Of a stretch of 64,000 nucleotides of DNA, positions 36,744 through 46,851 are shown piece after piece; within the stretch, counting starts at the first letter, position 1; the number at the start of each line of letters is the position of its first letter. The stretch covers positions 310,001 through 374,000 of the forward strand of contig NZ_JACSPS010000003.1 of assembly GCF_014837035.1 (NCBI RefSeq), written 5' to 3'. Origin of the DNA: Kaistella pullorum. Its GTDB lineage: Bacteria > Bacteroidota > Bacteroidia > Flavobacteriales > Weeksellaceae. Both the position numbers and the translations under genes were made by a program. The notes under the pieces were generated by a model that was given only the letters and a program-made list of their open reading frames with translations, searched no databases and was not told the origin of the DNA.

Positions 36744-37112
36744 TTAAAGTACTTCAGGAGCTAATGAAATGACTTTCATGTATTCTTTATCTCTCAGTTC
36801 ACGGGCAACAGGTCCGAAAACACGTGTTCCTCTCATTTCGCCGGTTGCGTTCAGAAGTACGCAAGCATTGTCGTCGAACTTGATGTATGAACCATCTTTT
36901 CTTCTTACTGCTTTTTTCGTTCTTACTACAACAGCTTTGGAAACTGTTCCTTTCTTTGCGTTACCCTGTGGTGTAGAATCTTTGATAGTAACTACGATCT
37001 TATCACCAACTGAAGCATATCTTCTTCTGGTTCCTCCCAGAACTCTGATAACCAGTACTTCTTTGGCACCTGTGTTATCAGCAACTTTTAATCTTGATTC
37101 GGTTTGTAACAT
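36744..37112 (-). CDS. rplN: 50S ribosomal protein L14
   Basis: 122 residues, highly conserved ([22 protein letters not shown]). It lies at the subunit interface. Its ATG overlaps the rpsQ stop by one base (TAATG), so the pair is translationally coupled. Confidence 0.97.
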   Translation of the reverse strand: MLQTESRLKVADNTGAKEVLVIRVLGGTRRRYASVGDKIVVTIKDSTPQGNAKKGTVSKAVVVRTKKAVRRKDGSYIKFDDNACVLLNATGEMRGTRVFGPVARELRDKEYMKVISLAPEVL

Positions 37113-37366
37113 TACTTAGCTTTTTCAATGATTCTTACTAATCTCCATCTCTTACTTTTACTTAAAGGTCTTGTTTCAGTAATCAATACTGTATCGCCTT
37201 CAGTACACTCATTGTTCTCGTCATGAGCGGTATATTTTTTCGTCTTAAGGACGAATTTACCGTACATTGGGTGTTTTACTCTGGTAGTTTCACTTACAAC
37301 AATGGTCTTTTCCATTTTATTGCTGGAAACAATTCCGATTCTTTCTTTTCTTAGATTTCTATCCAT
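37112..37366 (-). CDS. rpsQ: 30S ribosomal protein S17
   Basis: 84 residues, an OB fold binding the 16S 5' domain. Diagnostic parts are [19 protein letters not shown] and the [16 protein letters not shown] end. Confidence 0.97.
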   Translation of the reverse strand: MDRNLRKERIGIVSSNKMEKTIVVSETTRVKHPMYGKFVLKTKKYTAHDENNECTEGDTVLITETRPLSKSKRWRLVRIIEKAK

Positions 37367-37381
37367 GATAAAATGAAATTC

Positions 37382-37570
37382 TTATTGTTGTTTTAGTGTT
37401 AGTTCAGTTTCCAGTCTTGCGATTGTCTTTCTCATATCACGGATCTGGATAGGATTTTCAATCGGGCTGATAGCGTGGGCTAATTTCATTTTGTTAAAAT
37501 CTGCCTTTACTTCAGTCAATTTGTTCTGAATATCCTCAGCGCTTAGATTTTTGATGTCAGCTTTTTTCAT
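37382..37570 (-). CDS. rpmC: 50S ribosomal protein L29
   Basis: 62 residues, a two-helix hairpin protein at the exit tunnel that helps dock trigger factor and SRP. The end PIENPIQIRDMRKTIARLETEL is diagnostic. Confidence 0.96.
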   Translation of the reverse strand: MKKADIKNLSAEDIQNKLTEVKADFNKMKLAHAISPIENPIQIRDMRKTIARLETELTLKQQ

Positions 37571-37582
37571 TTCTTTAAAAAA

Positions 37583-38008
37583 TTATTGAGGTTGAACAAA
37601 ATCGTTAGCGACTACAAACTTGGTAACTACCGGTAACTTCTGTGCAGCAAGACGCAATGCTTCTTTTGCTACTTCATAAGGAACCCCTCCAACTTCGAAC
37701 ATTATCTTACCTGGCTTCACTACAGATACCCAATATTCCACAGCACCTTTACCTTTACCCATACGTACTTCGGCTGGTTTCTTGGTAATAGGCTTATCCG
37801 GGAAGATTTTGATCCATAGCTGACCTTCTCTTTTCATATATCTTGTAGCAGCAATACGCGCTGCTTCAATTTGTCTTGCAGTGATCCAAGCACCTTCTGT
37901 TGCTTTGATCCCAAAAGTTCCGTAAGCGAGTTGGTTCCCTCTTTGGGCCACTCCCTTCATCTTCATCTTGTGAACTTTACGGAATTTGGTTCTTCTTGGT
38001 TGTAACAT
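37583..38008 (-). CDS. rplP: 50S ribosomal protein L16
   Basis: 141 residues. It helps position A-site tRNA at the peptidyl transferase centre. Diagnostic parts are [34 protein letters not shown]-like [19 protein letters not shown] and [12 protein letters not shown]. Confidence 0.97.
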   Translation of the reverse strand: MLQPRRTKFRKVHKMKMKGVAQRGNQLAYGTFGIKATEGAWITARQIEAARIAATRYMKREGQLWIKIFPDKPITKKPAEVRMGKGKGAVEYWVSVVKPGKIMFEVGGVPYEVAKEALRLAAQKLPVVTKFVVANDFVQPQ

Positions 38009-38101
38009 TGTCTTAAATTTTAGATTTTAGATTTCAGATTTTAGATTTCAGATTTTAAAAAAGTAACGGTGATTTAAAATTCAAAATTTATATCTAAAAT
38101 T
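38009..38101. repeat. TAGATTTCAGATTT-type low-complexity spacer between rpsC and rplP
   Basis: Tandem words TTTTAGATTTCAGA are repeated three to four times, followed by an A/T-rich stretch AAATTCAAAATTT. It closely resembles the spacer at 30081-30174. It interrupts an otherwise tightly packed operon; no promoter box or terminator is evident. Confidence 0.5.
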
Positions 38102-38857
38102 TTAGTTGTTGTTGTTTCTTCTTGGTCTTCTGTCGCCACCTCTGTCTCCTCTGTCATTACGATCATTTCTGTCGCCTCTTCCTGAAGGTGCTCCTTTTTT
38201 CTGTTGTCCTACCAGTGGGCTAAGGTCTCTTTTACCATAAACCTCACCTTTCATGATCCAAACTTTTACACCAAGTTTACCGTACTGTGTAAGTGCTTCA
38301 CCGATATGATAATCGATATCTGCACGGAAAGTTGACAATGGGATTCTTCCGTCTTTGAAAGACTCGCTTCTTGCCATCTCAGCTCCGTTCAGACGGCCGC
38401 TGATCATTACTTTGATTCCTTCTGCACCCATTCTCATGGTAGACTGAATTGCCATTTTCACAGCTCTTCTGTAGGAAATACGGTTTTCTATCTGTTTTGC
38501 GATGCTGTCTGCAACCAATACTGCGTCAAGCTCTGGTCTTTTGATTTCGAAAATGTTGATCTGGATGTCTTTATCAGTGATCTTTTTCAACTCTTCTTTC
38601 AGTTTGTCAACCTCCTGGCCGCCTTTCCCGATGATAAGTCCCGGTCTTGCAGTAGTGATTGTCACTGTAACTAATTTCAGGGTTCTTTCAATATAGATTC
38701 TTGAAATACCACCTTTAGATAATCTTGCTTCAAGGTATCTTCTGATCTTGTAGTCTTCAGCGATTCTGTCGCCGTAGTTTTTGCCACCAAACCAGTTCGA
38801 ATCCCATCCTCTGATGATACCTAATCTGTTACCAATTGGATTTGTCTTCTGTCCCAT
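38102..38857 (-). CDS. rpsC: 30S ribosomal protein S3 with Arg/Gly/Asp-rich tail
   Basis: 251 residues. The KH domain ([23 protein letters not shown]) and the C-terminal S3 domain ([21 protein letters not shown]) are complete; the protein lines the mRNA entry tunnel. After about residue 213 there is a tail of RGDRND-type repeats ending in four Asn ([19 protein letters not shown], then [12 protein letters not shown]), which is probably disordered and RNA-binding. It starts 7 bases after rplV. Confidence 0.97.
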   Translation of the reverse strand: MGQKTNPIGNRLGIIRGWDSNWFGGKNYGDRIAEDYKIRRYLEARLSKGGISRIYIERTLKLVTVTITTARPGLIIGKGGQEVDKLKEELKKITDKDIQINIFEIKRPELDAVLVADSIAKQIENRISYRRAVKMAIQSTMRMGAEGIKVMISGRLNGAEMARSESFKDGRIPLSTFRADIDYHIGEALTQYGKLGVKVWIMKGEVYGKRDLSPLVGQQKKGAPSGRGDRNDRNDRGDRGGDRRPRRNNNN

Positions 38858-38864
38858 ACCTTGA

Positions 38865-39266
38865 TTATTTGTTGTCTTTAGTACCTAAAATTAGCGTGAT
38901 GTGGTTTGATCTCTTGCGGATTCTGTGACCTCTACCCTGTGGTGCCGGTCTCAGTCTTTTCAGCTGTCTTGCGCTGTCCACGAAAACTTCTTTCACGATC
39001 AGGTTAGCTTCTTCGATATCTGCACCTTCGTTTTTGGTCTGCCAGTTGGCCATTGCAGAAAGAAGTACTTTTTCCAACTTGTTTGAAGCGTCTTTCTTAG
39101 AGTACTTCAGGATGGATAAAGCTTTTTCTACCTCTACACCACGGATGATATCAGCTACCAATCTCATTTTTCTCGGAGAAGACGGGCAATCATTATGTAA
39201 CGATTTTGCCACATCCTGGTTTGCTATTTTACGTGCTAATGCACTTTCTCTTTTTCTTGATCCCAT
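38865..39266 (-). CDS. rplV: 50S ribosomal protein L22
   Basis: 133 residues. Its long beta hairpin lines the nascent-peptide tunnel ([21 protein letters not shown]). Complete, 2 bases after rpsS. Confidence 0.97.
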   Translation of the reverse strand: MGSRKRESALARKIANQDVAKSLHNDCPSSPRKMRLVADIIRGVEVEKALSILKYSKKDASNKLEKVLLSAMANWQTKNEGADIEEANLIVKEVFVDSARQLKRLRPAPQGRGHRIRKRSNHITLILGTKDNK

Positions 39267-39268
39267 GA

Positions 39269-39547
39269 TTATCTACCTCCTTTATTTTTGTTACCACCGT
39301 GACCTCTGAAAGATCTTGTCGGAGAAAATTCGCCTAACTTGTGACCTACCATGTTTTCAGTAACGTATACAGGGATAAAAGATTTACCGTTGTGTACTGC
39401 GATGGTTTGTCCTACGAAGTCCGGGGAGATCATTGATGCTCTGGACCAAGTTTTAATTACTGTCTTTTTATTGGCTTCTATATTTGCCTGAACCTTCTTA
39501 TCTAAAGTATGATGAATGAAAGGTCCTTTCTTAAGTGATCTTGCCAT
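39269..39547 (-). CDS. rpsS: 30S ribosomal protein S19
   Basis: 92 residues, in the 30S head. Diagnostic parts are [39 protein letters not shown] and [16 protein letters not shown]. Confidence 0.97.
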   Translation of the reverse strand: MARSLKKGPFIHHTLDKKVQANIEANKKTVIKTWSRASMISPDFVGQTIAVHNGKSFIPVYVTENMVGHKLGEFSPTRSFRGHGGNKNKGGR

Positions 39548-39549
39548 GA

Positions 39550-40371
39550 TTATTTTCTTTTAGATACGATAAATCGGTTAGACGCTTTGTTTTTCTTTCT
39601 TGTTTTGTAACCTTTCGATGGCATACCGTTTCTAGATCTTGGGTGACCACCAGATGAACGTCCTTCACCACCTCCCATTGGGTGATCTACTGGGTTCATT
39701 ACTACCGGTCTTGTTCTAGGTCTTCTGCCTAACCATCTGCTTCTACCTGCTTTACCAGAAACTGTAAGCTGGTGATCGCCGTTAGATACAGATCCAATCA
39801 TAGCCATACACTCAGTAAGGATCATTCTTGATTCTCCTGAAGGCAATTTCACGATTGCATATTTACCGTCTCTTGAAGTTAACTGAGCTGAAGATCCTGC
39901 GCTTCTTGCCATTACCGCACCCTGACCTGGACGAAGCTCGATGCAAGATACTACAGTACCCAATGGGATGTTCTTCAACTTCATTGCGTTACCTACATTA
40001 GGTTCCGCTGTTTCCGCAGAGATTACTTTCTGGTCTACTTTGATACCGTTCGGAGCGATGATGTATCTCTTCTCTCCGTCTGCGTACTCTAAAAGTGCGA
40101 TGAAAGCAGTTCTGTTCGGATCGTATTCTACAGATTTTACCGTTGCCTCAACATCGAATTTATTTCTCTTGAAGTCGATAATTCTGTATTTTTGTTTGTG
40201 TCCACCTCCGGTGTAACGCATGGTCATTTTACCAGTATTGTTACGACCACCTGACTTACTAATACCAACTGTTAGAGATTTCTCTGGCTTGTTGGTAGTA
40301 ATTTCCTCAAAGTTATTTACAACTCTGAATCTCTGTCCCGGGGTGATAGGTTTTAATTTTCTAACAGACAT
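39550..40371 (-). CDS. rplB: 50S ribosomal protein L2
   Basis: 273 residues. It is essential for subunit joining and peptidyl transfer. The end contains the conserved [24 protein letters not shown] with the functional His. Placed between rplW and rpsS. Confidence 0.98.
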   Translation of the reverse strand: MSVRKLKPITPGQRFRVVNNFEEITTNKPEKSLTVGISKSGGRNNTGKMTMRYTGGGHKQKYRIIDFKRNKFDVEATVKSVEYDPNRTAFIALLEYADGEKRYIIAPNGIKVDQKVISAETAEPNVGNAMKLKNIPLGTVVSCIELRPGQGAVMARSAGSSAQLTSRDGKYAIVKLPSGESRMILTECMAMIGSVSNGDHQLTVSGKAGRSRWLGRRPRTRPVVMNPVDHPMGGGEGRSSGGHPRSRNGMPSKGYKTRKKNKASNRFIVSKRK

Positions 40372-40457
40372 TACTATTGATTATAATTATTAAATTGCTT
40401 TAAGCTGTATGCGGTAAGCCGGGAAGCTCTTTGCAAAGCTTTAAGCTTATGCTTTAT
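40372..40457. repeat. AAGCTTT-rich spacer between rplW and rplB
   Basis: This 86-base gap repeats AAGCT, AAGCTTT and GCTTTAAGCTTATGCTTT words with partial dyads such as AGCTCTTTGCAAAGCTT. No promoter box is seen. It is another low-complexity interruption of the operon. Confidence 0.4.
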
Positions 40458-40745
40458 TTATACTGCGAAGATATCGATCACTTCACCTTCTGCAAGGGAA
40501 ACAACGGCTTTCTTCAATTTGTTGGTCTTACCAATCTGCAAGCCTTTCTTGGTGTGCTTAGCTGAAACTTTCGGAGCGTAAATCATGGTTCTTACGTCTG
40601 CCACTTTCACACCGTAAGCAGCTTCTACCGCCTTCTTGATCTGGATTTTATTCGCCTTCGTGTCTACGAAGAAAGAATAAGCGCCTCTCAAATCCGTAAG
40701 GTAGTTTGCTTTTTCTGAAATGATAGGTTTAATGATAATAGACAT
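40458..40745 (-). CDS. rplW: 50S ribosomal protein L23
   Basis: 95 residues at the tunnel exit, docking site of trigger factor and SRP. Diagnostic parts are IIKPIISEKANYLTDLRGAYSF and NKIQIKKAVEAAYGVKVADVRTM. Confidence 0.96.
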   Translation of the reverse strand: MSIIIKPIISEKANYLTDLRGAYSFFVDTKANKIQIKKAVEAAYGVKVADVRTMIYAPKVSAKHTKKGLQIGKTNKLKKAVVSLAEGEVIDIFAV

Positions 40746-40748
40746 GAT

Positions 40749-41378
40749 TTATTTTCTTAAGTTTTCCTGAAATTTTTCGATAGCACCTTCCAAAAATACA
40801 ATCTCACCTGCGTGTACCAAATCGTAAGAGCTGATCTCGTTGTAAGTCAACACCTTAGTCTTAGGCAAGTTACGTGATGATAAGTATACATTTTTGTTAG
40901 CTTCAGGCAAAATATACAGAGATTTTTTACCTTCGAAACCTAATGCATTGTTCAAGTTGATAAATTCTTTAGTCTTAGGCGCATCGAAGTTGATCGCGTC
41001 CAGAACTTTGATAGAATTATCTCTCATTTTCTGAGAAAGAACAGACTTCTTAGCCAGTCTCTTCAAAGCTTTGTTCAGTTTGAATCTGTAGTCTCTTGGT
41101 TTTGGACCAAAAACTCTACCTCCACCTTTGAAAGTTGGGGACTTGATGTCACCATATCTCGCAGATCCGGATCCTTTCTGTTTTTTAAGCTTTCTCGTAG
41201 AAGCTGTAATCTCGCTTCTTTCTTTAGATTTATGTGTCCCCTGACGCTGAGCGGCAAGATATTGCTTCACTTCTAAGTAAACCGCATGCTGGTTAGGCTC
41301 AATGCCGAAGATTGCTTCGTCTAGCTCAACTGTTCTTCCGGTTTCTTTTCCTGATGTATTAAATACTGTTAGTTCCAT
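40749..41378 (-). CDS. rplD: 50S ribosomal protein L4
   Basis: 209 residues with the tunnel loop ([33 protein letters not shown]). In E. coli L4 represses the S10 operon; whether it does so here is unknown. Its start overlaps the rplC end by 10 bases. Confidence 0.97.
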   Translation of the reverse strand: MELTVFNTSGKETGRTVELDEAIFGIEPNQHAVYLEVKQYLAAQRQGTHKSKERSEITASTRKLKKQKGSGSARYGDIKSPTFKGGGRVFGPKPRDYRFKLNKALKRLAKKSVLSQKMRDNSIKVLDAINFDAPKTKEFINLNNALGFEGKKSLYILPEANKNVYLSSRNLPKTKVLTYNEISSYDLVHAGEIVFLEGAIEKFQENLRK

Positions 41379-41995
41379 TTTCTGATAATTACATAAGAAT
41401 TTTTCGCTCCCGGAACAGCACCTTTTACTACTAAAAGATTTTGCTCTTGATCTACTTTTAACACCTGAAGGTTTTGTACAGTAACCTGCTTACCACCCAT
41501 TCTACCTGCCATACGCATCCCTTTGAATACTCTTGACGGGTCTGATCCTGCACCGATGGAACCTGGGGCTCTCAATCTGTTGTGCTGACCATGGGTTGCC
41601 TGCATTACCCCACCGAAGTTGTGTCTTTTCACAACCCCCTGGAAACCTTTACCTTTTGAAGTTCCTGTTACGTCTACATATTCGCCTTCTGCGAACAGAT
41701 CAACTTTCACTTCATCTCCTACGCTTAATTTGTCTACGAATTCATGATAGAATTCTACCAATTTAGCTTTAGGAGCAGAACCAGCCTTTTTGAAATGGCC
41801 GGCTAACGCTTTACCAACGTTCTTTTCACTCTTGTCATCGAAACCAAGCTGAGCAGATTTGTACCCATCTTTTTCTAAGGTTCTGACCTGTAAAACCGAG
41901 CAAGGACCAGCCTGAATAACGGTGCACGGCATATTTTTGCCGTTCTCGTCGAACAGGGAAGTCATCCCGATTTTTTTACCAATAATACCTGACAT
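41369..41995 (-). CDS. rplC: 50S ribosomal protein L3
   Basis: 208 residues. Its loop reaches the peptidyl transferase centre ([41 protein letters not shown]). In this genome it is the first gene of its transcription unit: a canonical promoter lies 96 bases upstream and the GLPGLI gene with its terminator separates it from rpsJ. Confidence 0.98.
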   Translation of the reverse strand: MSGIIGKKIGMTSLFDENGKNMPCTVIQAGPCSVLQVRTLEKDGYKSAQLGFDDKSEKNVGKALAGHFKKAGSAPKAKLVEFYHEFVDKLSVGDEVKVDLFAEGEYVDVTGTSKGKGFQGVVKRHNFGGVMQATHGQHNRLRAPGSIGAGSDPSRVFKGMRMAGRMGGKQVTVQNLQVLKVDQEQNLLVVKGAVPGAKNSYVIIRKWN

Positions 41996-42090
41996 TATTT
42001 ATATATATTATATGTGTTCTCTGTATTCAACACAGGGCGAGGTGATTTCTACGTTTGAAATAGGCATACTTCTTCCCTAAATTGAGTGTG
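41996..42090 (-). promoter_or_regulatory. Leader region of the rplC operon
   Basis: About 90 bases lie between the inferred start of transcription and the rplC ATG. On the minus strand TGTGTT and AACACA can pair, and CTGTGTTGAATACAG offers an alternative small stem. Such leaders are often sites of autoregulation by ribosomal proteins, but no known L4 or S8 target structure is recognised. Confidence 0.3.
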
Positions 42091-42121
42091 CAAATGTATG
42101 AAGATTTTCTGAAATGACAAA
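42091..42121 (-). promoter_or_regulatory. Canonical promoter of the rplC operon
   Basis: On the minus strand TTTG (42121-42118), exactly 19 bases, then TACATTTG (42098-42091). It fits the Bacteroidota consensus fully and lies between the terminator of the GLPGLI gene and rplC. Confidence 0.82.
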
Positions 42122-42159
42122 CACTGTGGCAAAAATATTTTGAAAATCAGCACAGTATG

Positions 42160-42186
42160 AAAATACCTCAGAAAAATCCTGAGGTA
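42160..42186 (-). terminator. Terminator of the GLPGLI gene
   Basis: Perfect 8-bp stem TACCTCAG/CTGAGGTA with a 7-base loop, followed on the minus strand by TTTTC. It lies 64 bases after the GLPGLI stop and 39 bases before the rplC promoter. Confidence 0.75.
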
Positions 42187-42249
42187 CTGCTATCAATCTT
42201 TACGAAATCTGAAATTCCGTCCGCTTTCACGCGCCATTTTGGAGCATAA

Positions 42250-43098
42250 TCACTTAGGTTGCGGGTAACGGATTGCCTTACTGAGCTCTATCGGATTATT
42301 CTCCCGCCGCATCCTTGCCTGCGCATCATCCGACATGGTTTTGAACTGGTCCAGACTGGTCACCTGCGTGCCGCCATACATAAACTTCGCGCTTGGATCG
42401 GTATTGTTTTTAAAGGCCTCCTTAAACTGCCGCAGGGGATTATTGTACTGCTCCAGTTGCTTGGCTACCCAGACTTTTTCGCTAATTGCCAAAGGCTTCT
42501 TGCCGGCAAACGACTCCAGAAAGCCTGAAGTATCATAGGTGTCTTTGAACTTCTGACTTTTAACCAGTGAAAACCTAAACTGATCACGGTCATCATACAA
42601 CTCAAAGATAAGTCCGGGCAAACCACGGAATTTATACGGACCTTCGGGCACTACAACATCCTTGCTGAACCAGGCCGTCCAGTTTCTGCCGCCAAATTTG
42701 GTTGTGGCTTTTTGCAAGGTATAGTCGGCCGATCTCTTTGTCTCTTCAGTAAGCCGCCAGATGACCGGATCTGCTGTGGTAATACTGAAATAATCGCCGC
42801 TGAAAAAATAACTTACGTTCTCGTTCGAGTTTCGTTTGCGCGAGAGCGTGGGAACACTGTCATCCCAAATGATATTCTTATAGTCGCGCACTTTGTTCAG
42901 GGAATCGTTTTCGGCATACATGTACGGATAGAATTTCACGTCCTGTGGGTTTACATCTAGCACCATATTCTCTTCGCGGAACTCTTTTGCCAGAGAATCG
43001 CTTTTAAACTGAAATGCGTAAATGAATCTGTGCGTTTGTGCTGTAGCCAAGAAAGAAAATGTGAGCAATATGGGAATAAGCAGTTTGAATGGTTTCAT
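42250..43098 (-). CDS. GLPGLI family exported protein, inserted between rpsJ and rplC
   Basis: 282 residues. Signal peptide 1-20 (ending ATA-Q), then a mostly beta protein with the family motif FRGLPGLIFEL (158-168), preceded by WTAWFSKDVVVPEGPYKF as usual. GLPGLI proteins are abundant in Bacteroidota and are thought to be envelope proteins, sometimes linked to TonB-dependent transporters; the function is unknown. Here the gene lies alone in the middle of ribosomal genes, with terminators on both sides. Its promoter is weak by eye (TAACTTTA at 43123-43116, one mismatch). Confidence 0.85.
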   Translation of the reverse strand: MKPFKLLIPILLTFSFLATAQTHRFIYAFQFKSDSLAKEFREENMVLDVNPQDVKFYPYMYAENDSLNKVRDYKNIIWDDSVPTLSRKRNSNENVSYFFSGDYFSITTADPVIWRLTEETKRSADYTLQKATTKFGGRNWTAWFSKDVVVPEGPYKFRGLPGLIFELYDDRDQFRFSLVKSQKFKDTYDTSGFLESFAGKKPLAISEKVWVAKQLEQYNNPLRQFKEAFKNNTDPSAKFMYGGTQVTSLDQFKTMSDDAQARMRRENNPIELSKAIRYPQPK

Positions 43099-43185
43099 GG
43101 TTTTAAATTTTAGAATAAAGTTATTTAAAATCCATAAATAATTTCACCTACTTACGAAAAGAAGAGATACCTGACTTTTAGCCCC

Positions 43186-43250
43186 GATTGCAACGGAAAT
43201 CCTTTTTTGGGCGCGGCTGGCGCCGCGCCCAAAAAAGATTGCAGTGCAAA
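43186..43250. repeat. Palindromic GC-rich element between rpsJ and the GLPGLI gene
   Basis: A perfect 15-bp inverted repeat TTTTTTGGGCGCGGC/GCCGCGCCCAAAAAA with loop TGGC (43203-43236) is bracketed by a direct repeat GATTGCAnnGnAAA (43186-43199 and 43237-43250). The structure could end transcription on both strands. Its base composition is unlike the surroundings, suggesting an interspersed or mobile miniature element. Confidence 0.7.
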
Positions 43251-43297
43251 GCGGGACGGGATTTCGCAAACAGCAAATATCTTGTTGCTCCTAAGCC

Positions 43298-43329
43298 AAA
43301 AAAAATCCCTCTTCTTTCGAAAAGGGATT
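43298..43329 (-). terminator. Terminator of the rpsL-rpsG-fusA-rpsJ unit
   Basis: Stem AATCCCT-CTTC/GAAA-AGGGATT with a short loop, and an A-run at 43298-43305 giving the T-tail on the minus strand. It lies 67 bases after the rpsJ stop. Confidence 0.75.
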
Positions 43330-43395
43330 TCTATCATAGCAAAGTGGCTTCTGGCTGATAGCTAATAGCGATTGCCTAAAAGCAAGCCGCCAAAA

Positions 43396-43701
43396 TCACA
43401 CTTTAATTTCTACATCAACTCCTGAAGGAAGCTCTAATTTCATTAGGGCATCTACAGTTTTAGAAGATGAAGAGTAGATATCCATCAGCCTCTTGTGAGC
43501 TGAAAGCTGGAACTGCTCTCTTGCCTTCTTGTTTACGTGAGGTGAACGAAGAACTGTGAAGATTCTTTTGTTCGTTGGCAAAGGAATCGGGCCGTTTACT
43601 ACCGCACCGGTTGCTTTTACCGTTCTTACGATTTTCTCAGCAGACTTGTCTACTAAACTGTAATCGTAAGATTTTAATTTTATTCTGATTCTTTGTGACA
43701 T
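43396..43701 (-). CDS. rpsJ: 30S ribosomal protein S10
   Basis: 101 residues. It belongs to the 30S head and, as NusE, to antitermination complexes. Diagnostic parts are [24 protein letters not shown] and the loop [19 protein letters not shown]. Here it ends the str unit, 19 bases after fusA, instead of heading the S10 operon. Confidence 0.97.
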   Translation of the reverse strand: MSQRIRIKLKSYDYSLVDKSAEKIVRTVKATGAVVNGPIPLPTNKRIFTVLRSPHVNKKAREQFQLSAHKRLMDIYSSSSKTVDALMKLELPSGVDVEIKV

Positions 43702-43720
43702 TTTAATTTAGATTTAAAGA

Positions 43721-45838
43721 TTACCCTCTTGATTTTTCGATTACAGATTCAGCAACGTTAGAAGGAGCTGCTTCGTATTTCTCGAATTCCATAGAAGATG
43801 TAGCTCTACCAGAAGAAAGTGTTCTAAGTGTAGTTACATATCCGAACATCTCTGAAAGTGGAACGAATCCTTTAATTACTTTCGCGTTGTTTCTATCGTC
43901 CATACCGTTGATGGTTCCTCTACGTTTGTTAAGGTCACCTACGATATCTCCCATGTATTCTTCCGGCGTTACCACTTCGATTTTCATGATCGGTTCCATG
44001 ATCACCGGCTTGGCTTTCTTACCAGCTTCCTTGAAGCCCATCTTAGCAGCAAGTTCGAATGAAAGTGCATCTGAATCCACCGGGTGGAAAGATCCGTCTT
44101 TCAATGTCACTTTGATACCTTCGATTTCGAAACCTGCCAAAGGACCGTTCTTCATCGCTTCTTTGAAACCTTTTTCTACAGCTGGAATAAATTCTTTCGG
44201 AATGTTACCACCTTTGATCTCATTGATGAATTCAAGACCTGGCTTGTTGTCATCAGCCGGAGCCAATTCGAACACGATATCAGCAAATTTACCACGTCCA
44301 CCTGATTGTTTTTTGTAAACTTCTCTGTGGTTTGCAGACATTGTAAGGTTTTCTTTGTACTCTACCTGAGGTTGTCCCTGGTTTACTTCAACCTTGAACT
44401 CTCTTCTCATACGGTCAACAATGATGTCGAGGTGAAGTTCACCCATACCTGAGATGATGGTCTGTCCTGAAGCTTCGTCAGTCTTAACCTGGAAAGTAGG
44501 ATCTTCTTCAGCCAATTTAGCCAAAGCGTTACCCATTTTATCCTGGTCAGCTTTCGTCTTAGGCTCTACCGCGATACCGATTACCGGATCCGGGAAAACC
44601 ATAGATTCAAGTACGATTGGGTGTTTTTCGTCACAAAGTGTATCACCAGTCTTGATAGACTTAAATCCAACAGCCGCACCGATATCTCCAGCCTCGATGT
44701 ACTCGATTGGCTCTTGCTTGTTCGCATGCATCTGGAAGATACGTGAGATTCTTTCTTTGCTGTTTGATCTTGTGTTCAATACATAAGAACCTGCATCAAG
44801 TCTTCCTGAATAAGCTCTGAAGAATGCAAGTCTACCTACGAAAGGATCGGTTGCAATCTTAAACGCTAGTGCCGCGAAAGGCTCAGCCACTGATGGCTTT
44901 CTAGAGATAGGCTCGTCTGTTCTTGGGTCTGTTCCGTCGATTGCCTCCTTATCCATTGGTGAAGGAAGGTAACGGCAAACAGCGTCAAGCATGAACTGTA
45001 CACCTTTGTTTTTGAATGAAGAACCACAAGTCATTGGAATGATACTCATATCCAAAGTTGCAGCTCTAAGTGCAGCGTGAATTTCTTCTTCAGTGATAGA
45101 GTTTTCATCTTCCATGAATTTCTCAAGAAGGTTCTCATCATACGCCGCGATCTCTTCGATCAACTGTGCTCTGAACTGCTTCACTTCGTCAGCCATGTTA
45201 GCCGGGATTTCCACAATATCAAAAGTAGAACCGTGGTTCTCATCATGCCATACAATAGCACGGTTTTTCACCAAGTCTACAACTCCTTTGAAGTCTGCTT
45301 CATCACCAATTGGCAATACGATTGGAACTGCATTGGATCCAAGCATTTCTTTCACCTGCTTACAAACGTTCAGGAAGTCAGCTCCCTGACGGTCCATCTT
45401 GTTTACAAAGCCCATACGTGCAACTTTATAGTTGTCCGCAAGTCTCCAGTTGGTTTCAGACTGAGGTTCTACCCCGTCTACTGCAGAGAAAAGGAATACA
45501 AGACCATCCAGTACACGAAGAGAACGGTTTACCTCTACGGTAAAGTCAACGTGTCCCGGTGTATCGATGATGTTGAAGTGATAGTTTTTCGCATCCGGAA
45601 GTGCTTTACCTTGCTCGGTAGGGAATTTCCAGTCTACAGTTACTGCTGCAGATGTAATGGTAATCCCTCTTTCAGCTTCCTGCTCCATCCAGTCAGTTGT
45701 AGCACCGCCTTCGTGAGTTTCACCGATTTTGTGGTTTTTTCCGGAATAAAATAGAATTCTTTCTGTCGTGGTGGTTTTCCCTGCATCAATGTGAGCAGCG
45801 ATACCAATATTTCTTGTAAGGGTAAGATCTCTTGCCAT
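43721..45838 (-). CDS. fusA: Elongation factor G
   Basis: 705 residues, full length. GTPase that moves tRNAs and mRNA after peptide bond formation. G motifs: [14 protein letters not shown] (G1), DTPGHVDFT (G3), NKMDRQGAD (G4). Domains II-V follow, with the domain IV loop region intact ([29 protein letters not shown]). It lies between rpsG and rpsJ. No tuf gene is in this cluster. Confidence 0.98.
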   Translation of the reverse strand: MARDLTLTRNIGIAAHIDAGKTTTTERILFYSGKNHKIGETHEGGATTDWMEQEAERGITITSAAVTVDWKFPTEQGKALPDAKNYHFNIIDTPGHVDFTVEVNRSLRVLDGLVFLFSAVDGVEPQSETNWRLADNYKVARMGFVNKMDRQGADFLNVCKQVKEMLGSNAVPIVLPIGDEADFKGVVDLVKNRAIVWHDENHGSTFDIVEIPANMADEVKQFRAQLIEEIAAYDENLLEKFMEDENSITEEEIHAALRAATLDMSIIPMTCGSSFKNKGVQFMLDAVCRYLPSPMDKEAIDGTDPRTDEPISRKPSVAEPFAALAFKIATDPFVGRLAFFRAYSGRLDAGSYVLNTRSNSKERISRIFQMHANKQEPIEYIEAGDIGAAVGFKSIKTGDTLCDEKHPIVLESMVFPDPVIGIAVEPKTKADQDKMGNALAKLAEEDPTFQVKTDEASGQTIISGMGELHLDIIVDRMRREFKVEVNQGQPQVEYKENLTMSANHREVYKKQSGGRGKFADIVFELAPADDNKPGLEFINEIKGGNIPKEFIPAVEKGFKEAMKNGPLAGFEIEGIKVTLKDGSFHPVDSDALSFELAAKMGFKEAGKKAKPVIMEPIMKIEVVTPEEYMGDIVGDLNKRRGTINGMDDRNNAKVIKGFVPLSEMFGYVTTLRTLSSGRATSSMEFEKYEAAPSNVAESVIEKSRG

Positions 45839-45844
45839 TTCAGA

Positions 45845-46321
45845 TTAGAATTTAAAGTGTGAAAATGCTTTGTTTGCTTCAGCCATTCTGTGAGTGTCTG
45901 TTTTCTTTTTGTAAGCAGCACCTTCTTCTTTTGCAGCAGCGATAACTTCAGCAGCCAATTTCTGAGCCATTGATTTATCGTTTCTAGCTTTAGAATATTT
46001 GATTAACCACTTCATCGCCATAGAGATTTTTCTGTCAGCACGAATTGGCATTGGGATCTGGAAGTTTGCACCACCGATTCTGCGTGAACGTACTTCTACG
46101 TGTGGCATTACGTTGGTAAGGGCATCTTTCCAGATTTCAAGAGAAGTTTTTTCGTTCTCTCCTTTTTTGCTTTCTACGATATCTAATGCATCATAGAAAA
46201 TTTTGAATGCGATTGACTTCTTACCGTCAAGCATCAGGTTATTTACGAATCTTGTTACCAGCTGATCATTAAACTTAGGATCCGGTAACAACGGTCTTTT
46301 TTTCGCTTTCGTCTTTCTCAT
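45845..46321 (-). CDS. rpsG: 30S ribosomal protein S7
   Basis: 158 residues. It nucleates the 30S head and contacts the E-site tRNA. Diagnostic parts are [26 protein letters not shown] and [19 protein letters not shown]. Confidence 0.97.
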   Translation of the reverse strand: MRKTKAKKRPLLPDPKFNDQLVTRFVNNLMLDGKKSIAFKIFYDALDIVESKKGENEKTSLEIWKDALTNVMPHVEVRSRRIGGANFQIPMPIRADRKISMAMKWLIKYSKARNDKSMAQKLAAEVIAAAKEEGAAYKKKTDTHRMAEANKAFSHFKF

Positions 46322-46347
46322 TGTTTCGTTTCTTTAAAATTTAATGA

Positions 46348-46761
46348 TTACTTTTTCTTGCCTTTAGCAGGTGCTGCAGCTGCCTGACCTGGTTTTGGTC
46401 TCTTAGCTCCGTACTTGGATCTTCTCTGAGTTCTTCCGTTTACTCCTGCGGTATCCAAAGCTCCACGAACAATGTGATAACGTACTCCCGGTAGGTCTTT
46501 CACCCTTCCTCCGCGTACCAATACTATCGAGTGCTCTTGAAGATTATGTCCTTCGCCCGGGATATAAGCGTTGACTTCTTTCCCGTTAGAAAGTCTTACC
46601 CTTGCAACTTTTCTAAGTGCAGAGTTAGGTTTCTTCGGGGTGGTAGTATATACTCTGGTACATACACCTCGTCTTTGTGGACAGGAATCAAGGGCAGCCG
46701 ATTTACTCTTCTTGGTAAGTGCGACTCTTCCTTTTCTAACTAATTGTTGAATAGTAGGCAT
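46348..46761 (-). CDS. rpsL: 30S ribosomal protein S12
   Basis: 137 residues. Decoding-centre protein. The loops [18 protein letters not shown] and [29 protein letters not shown] carry the Lys and Pro positions whose mutation gives streptomycin resistance elsewhere; here they are wild-type. A tail of about 15 residues ([14 protein letters not shown]) is added. It heads the str unit behind a canonical promoter. Confidence 0.98.
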   Translation of the reverse strand: MPTIQQLVRKGRVALTKKSKSAALDSCPQRRGVCTRVYTTTPKKPNSALRKVARVRLSNGKEVNAYIPGEGHNLQEHSIVLVRGGRVKDLPGVRYHIVRGALDTAGVNGRTQRRSKYGAKRPKPGQAAAAPAKGKKK

Positions 46762-46785
46762 TTAATTGCTTTTTATTTTAGGGTG

Positions 46786-46816
46786 CAAAAGTAGGGAATA
46801 ATTTTAAACCTGCAAA
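46786..46816 (-). promoter_or_regulatory. Canonical promoter of rpsL-rpsG-fusA-rpsJ
   Basis: On the minus strand TTTG (46816-46813), exactly 19 bases, then TACTTTTG (46793-46786). It lies 25 bases upstream of the rpsL ATG. Confidence 0.82.
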
Positions 46817-46851
46817 CACTGATTTATAATTATTTATGCAATATATGCCAC

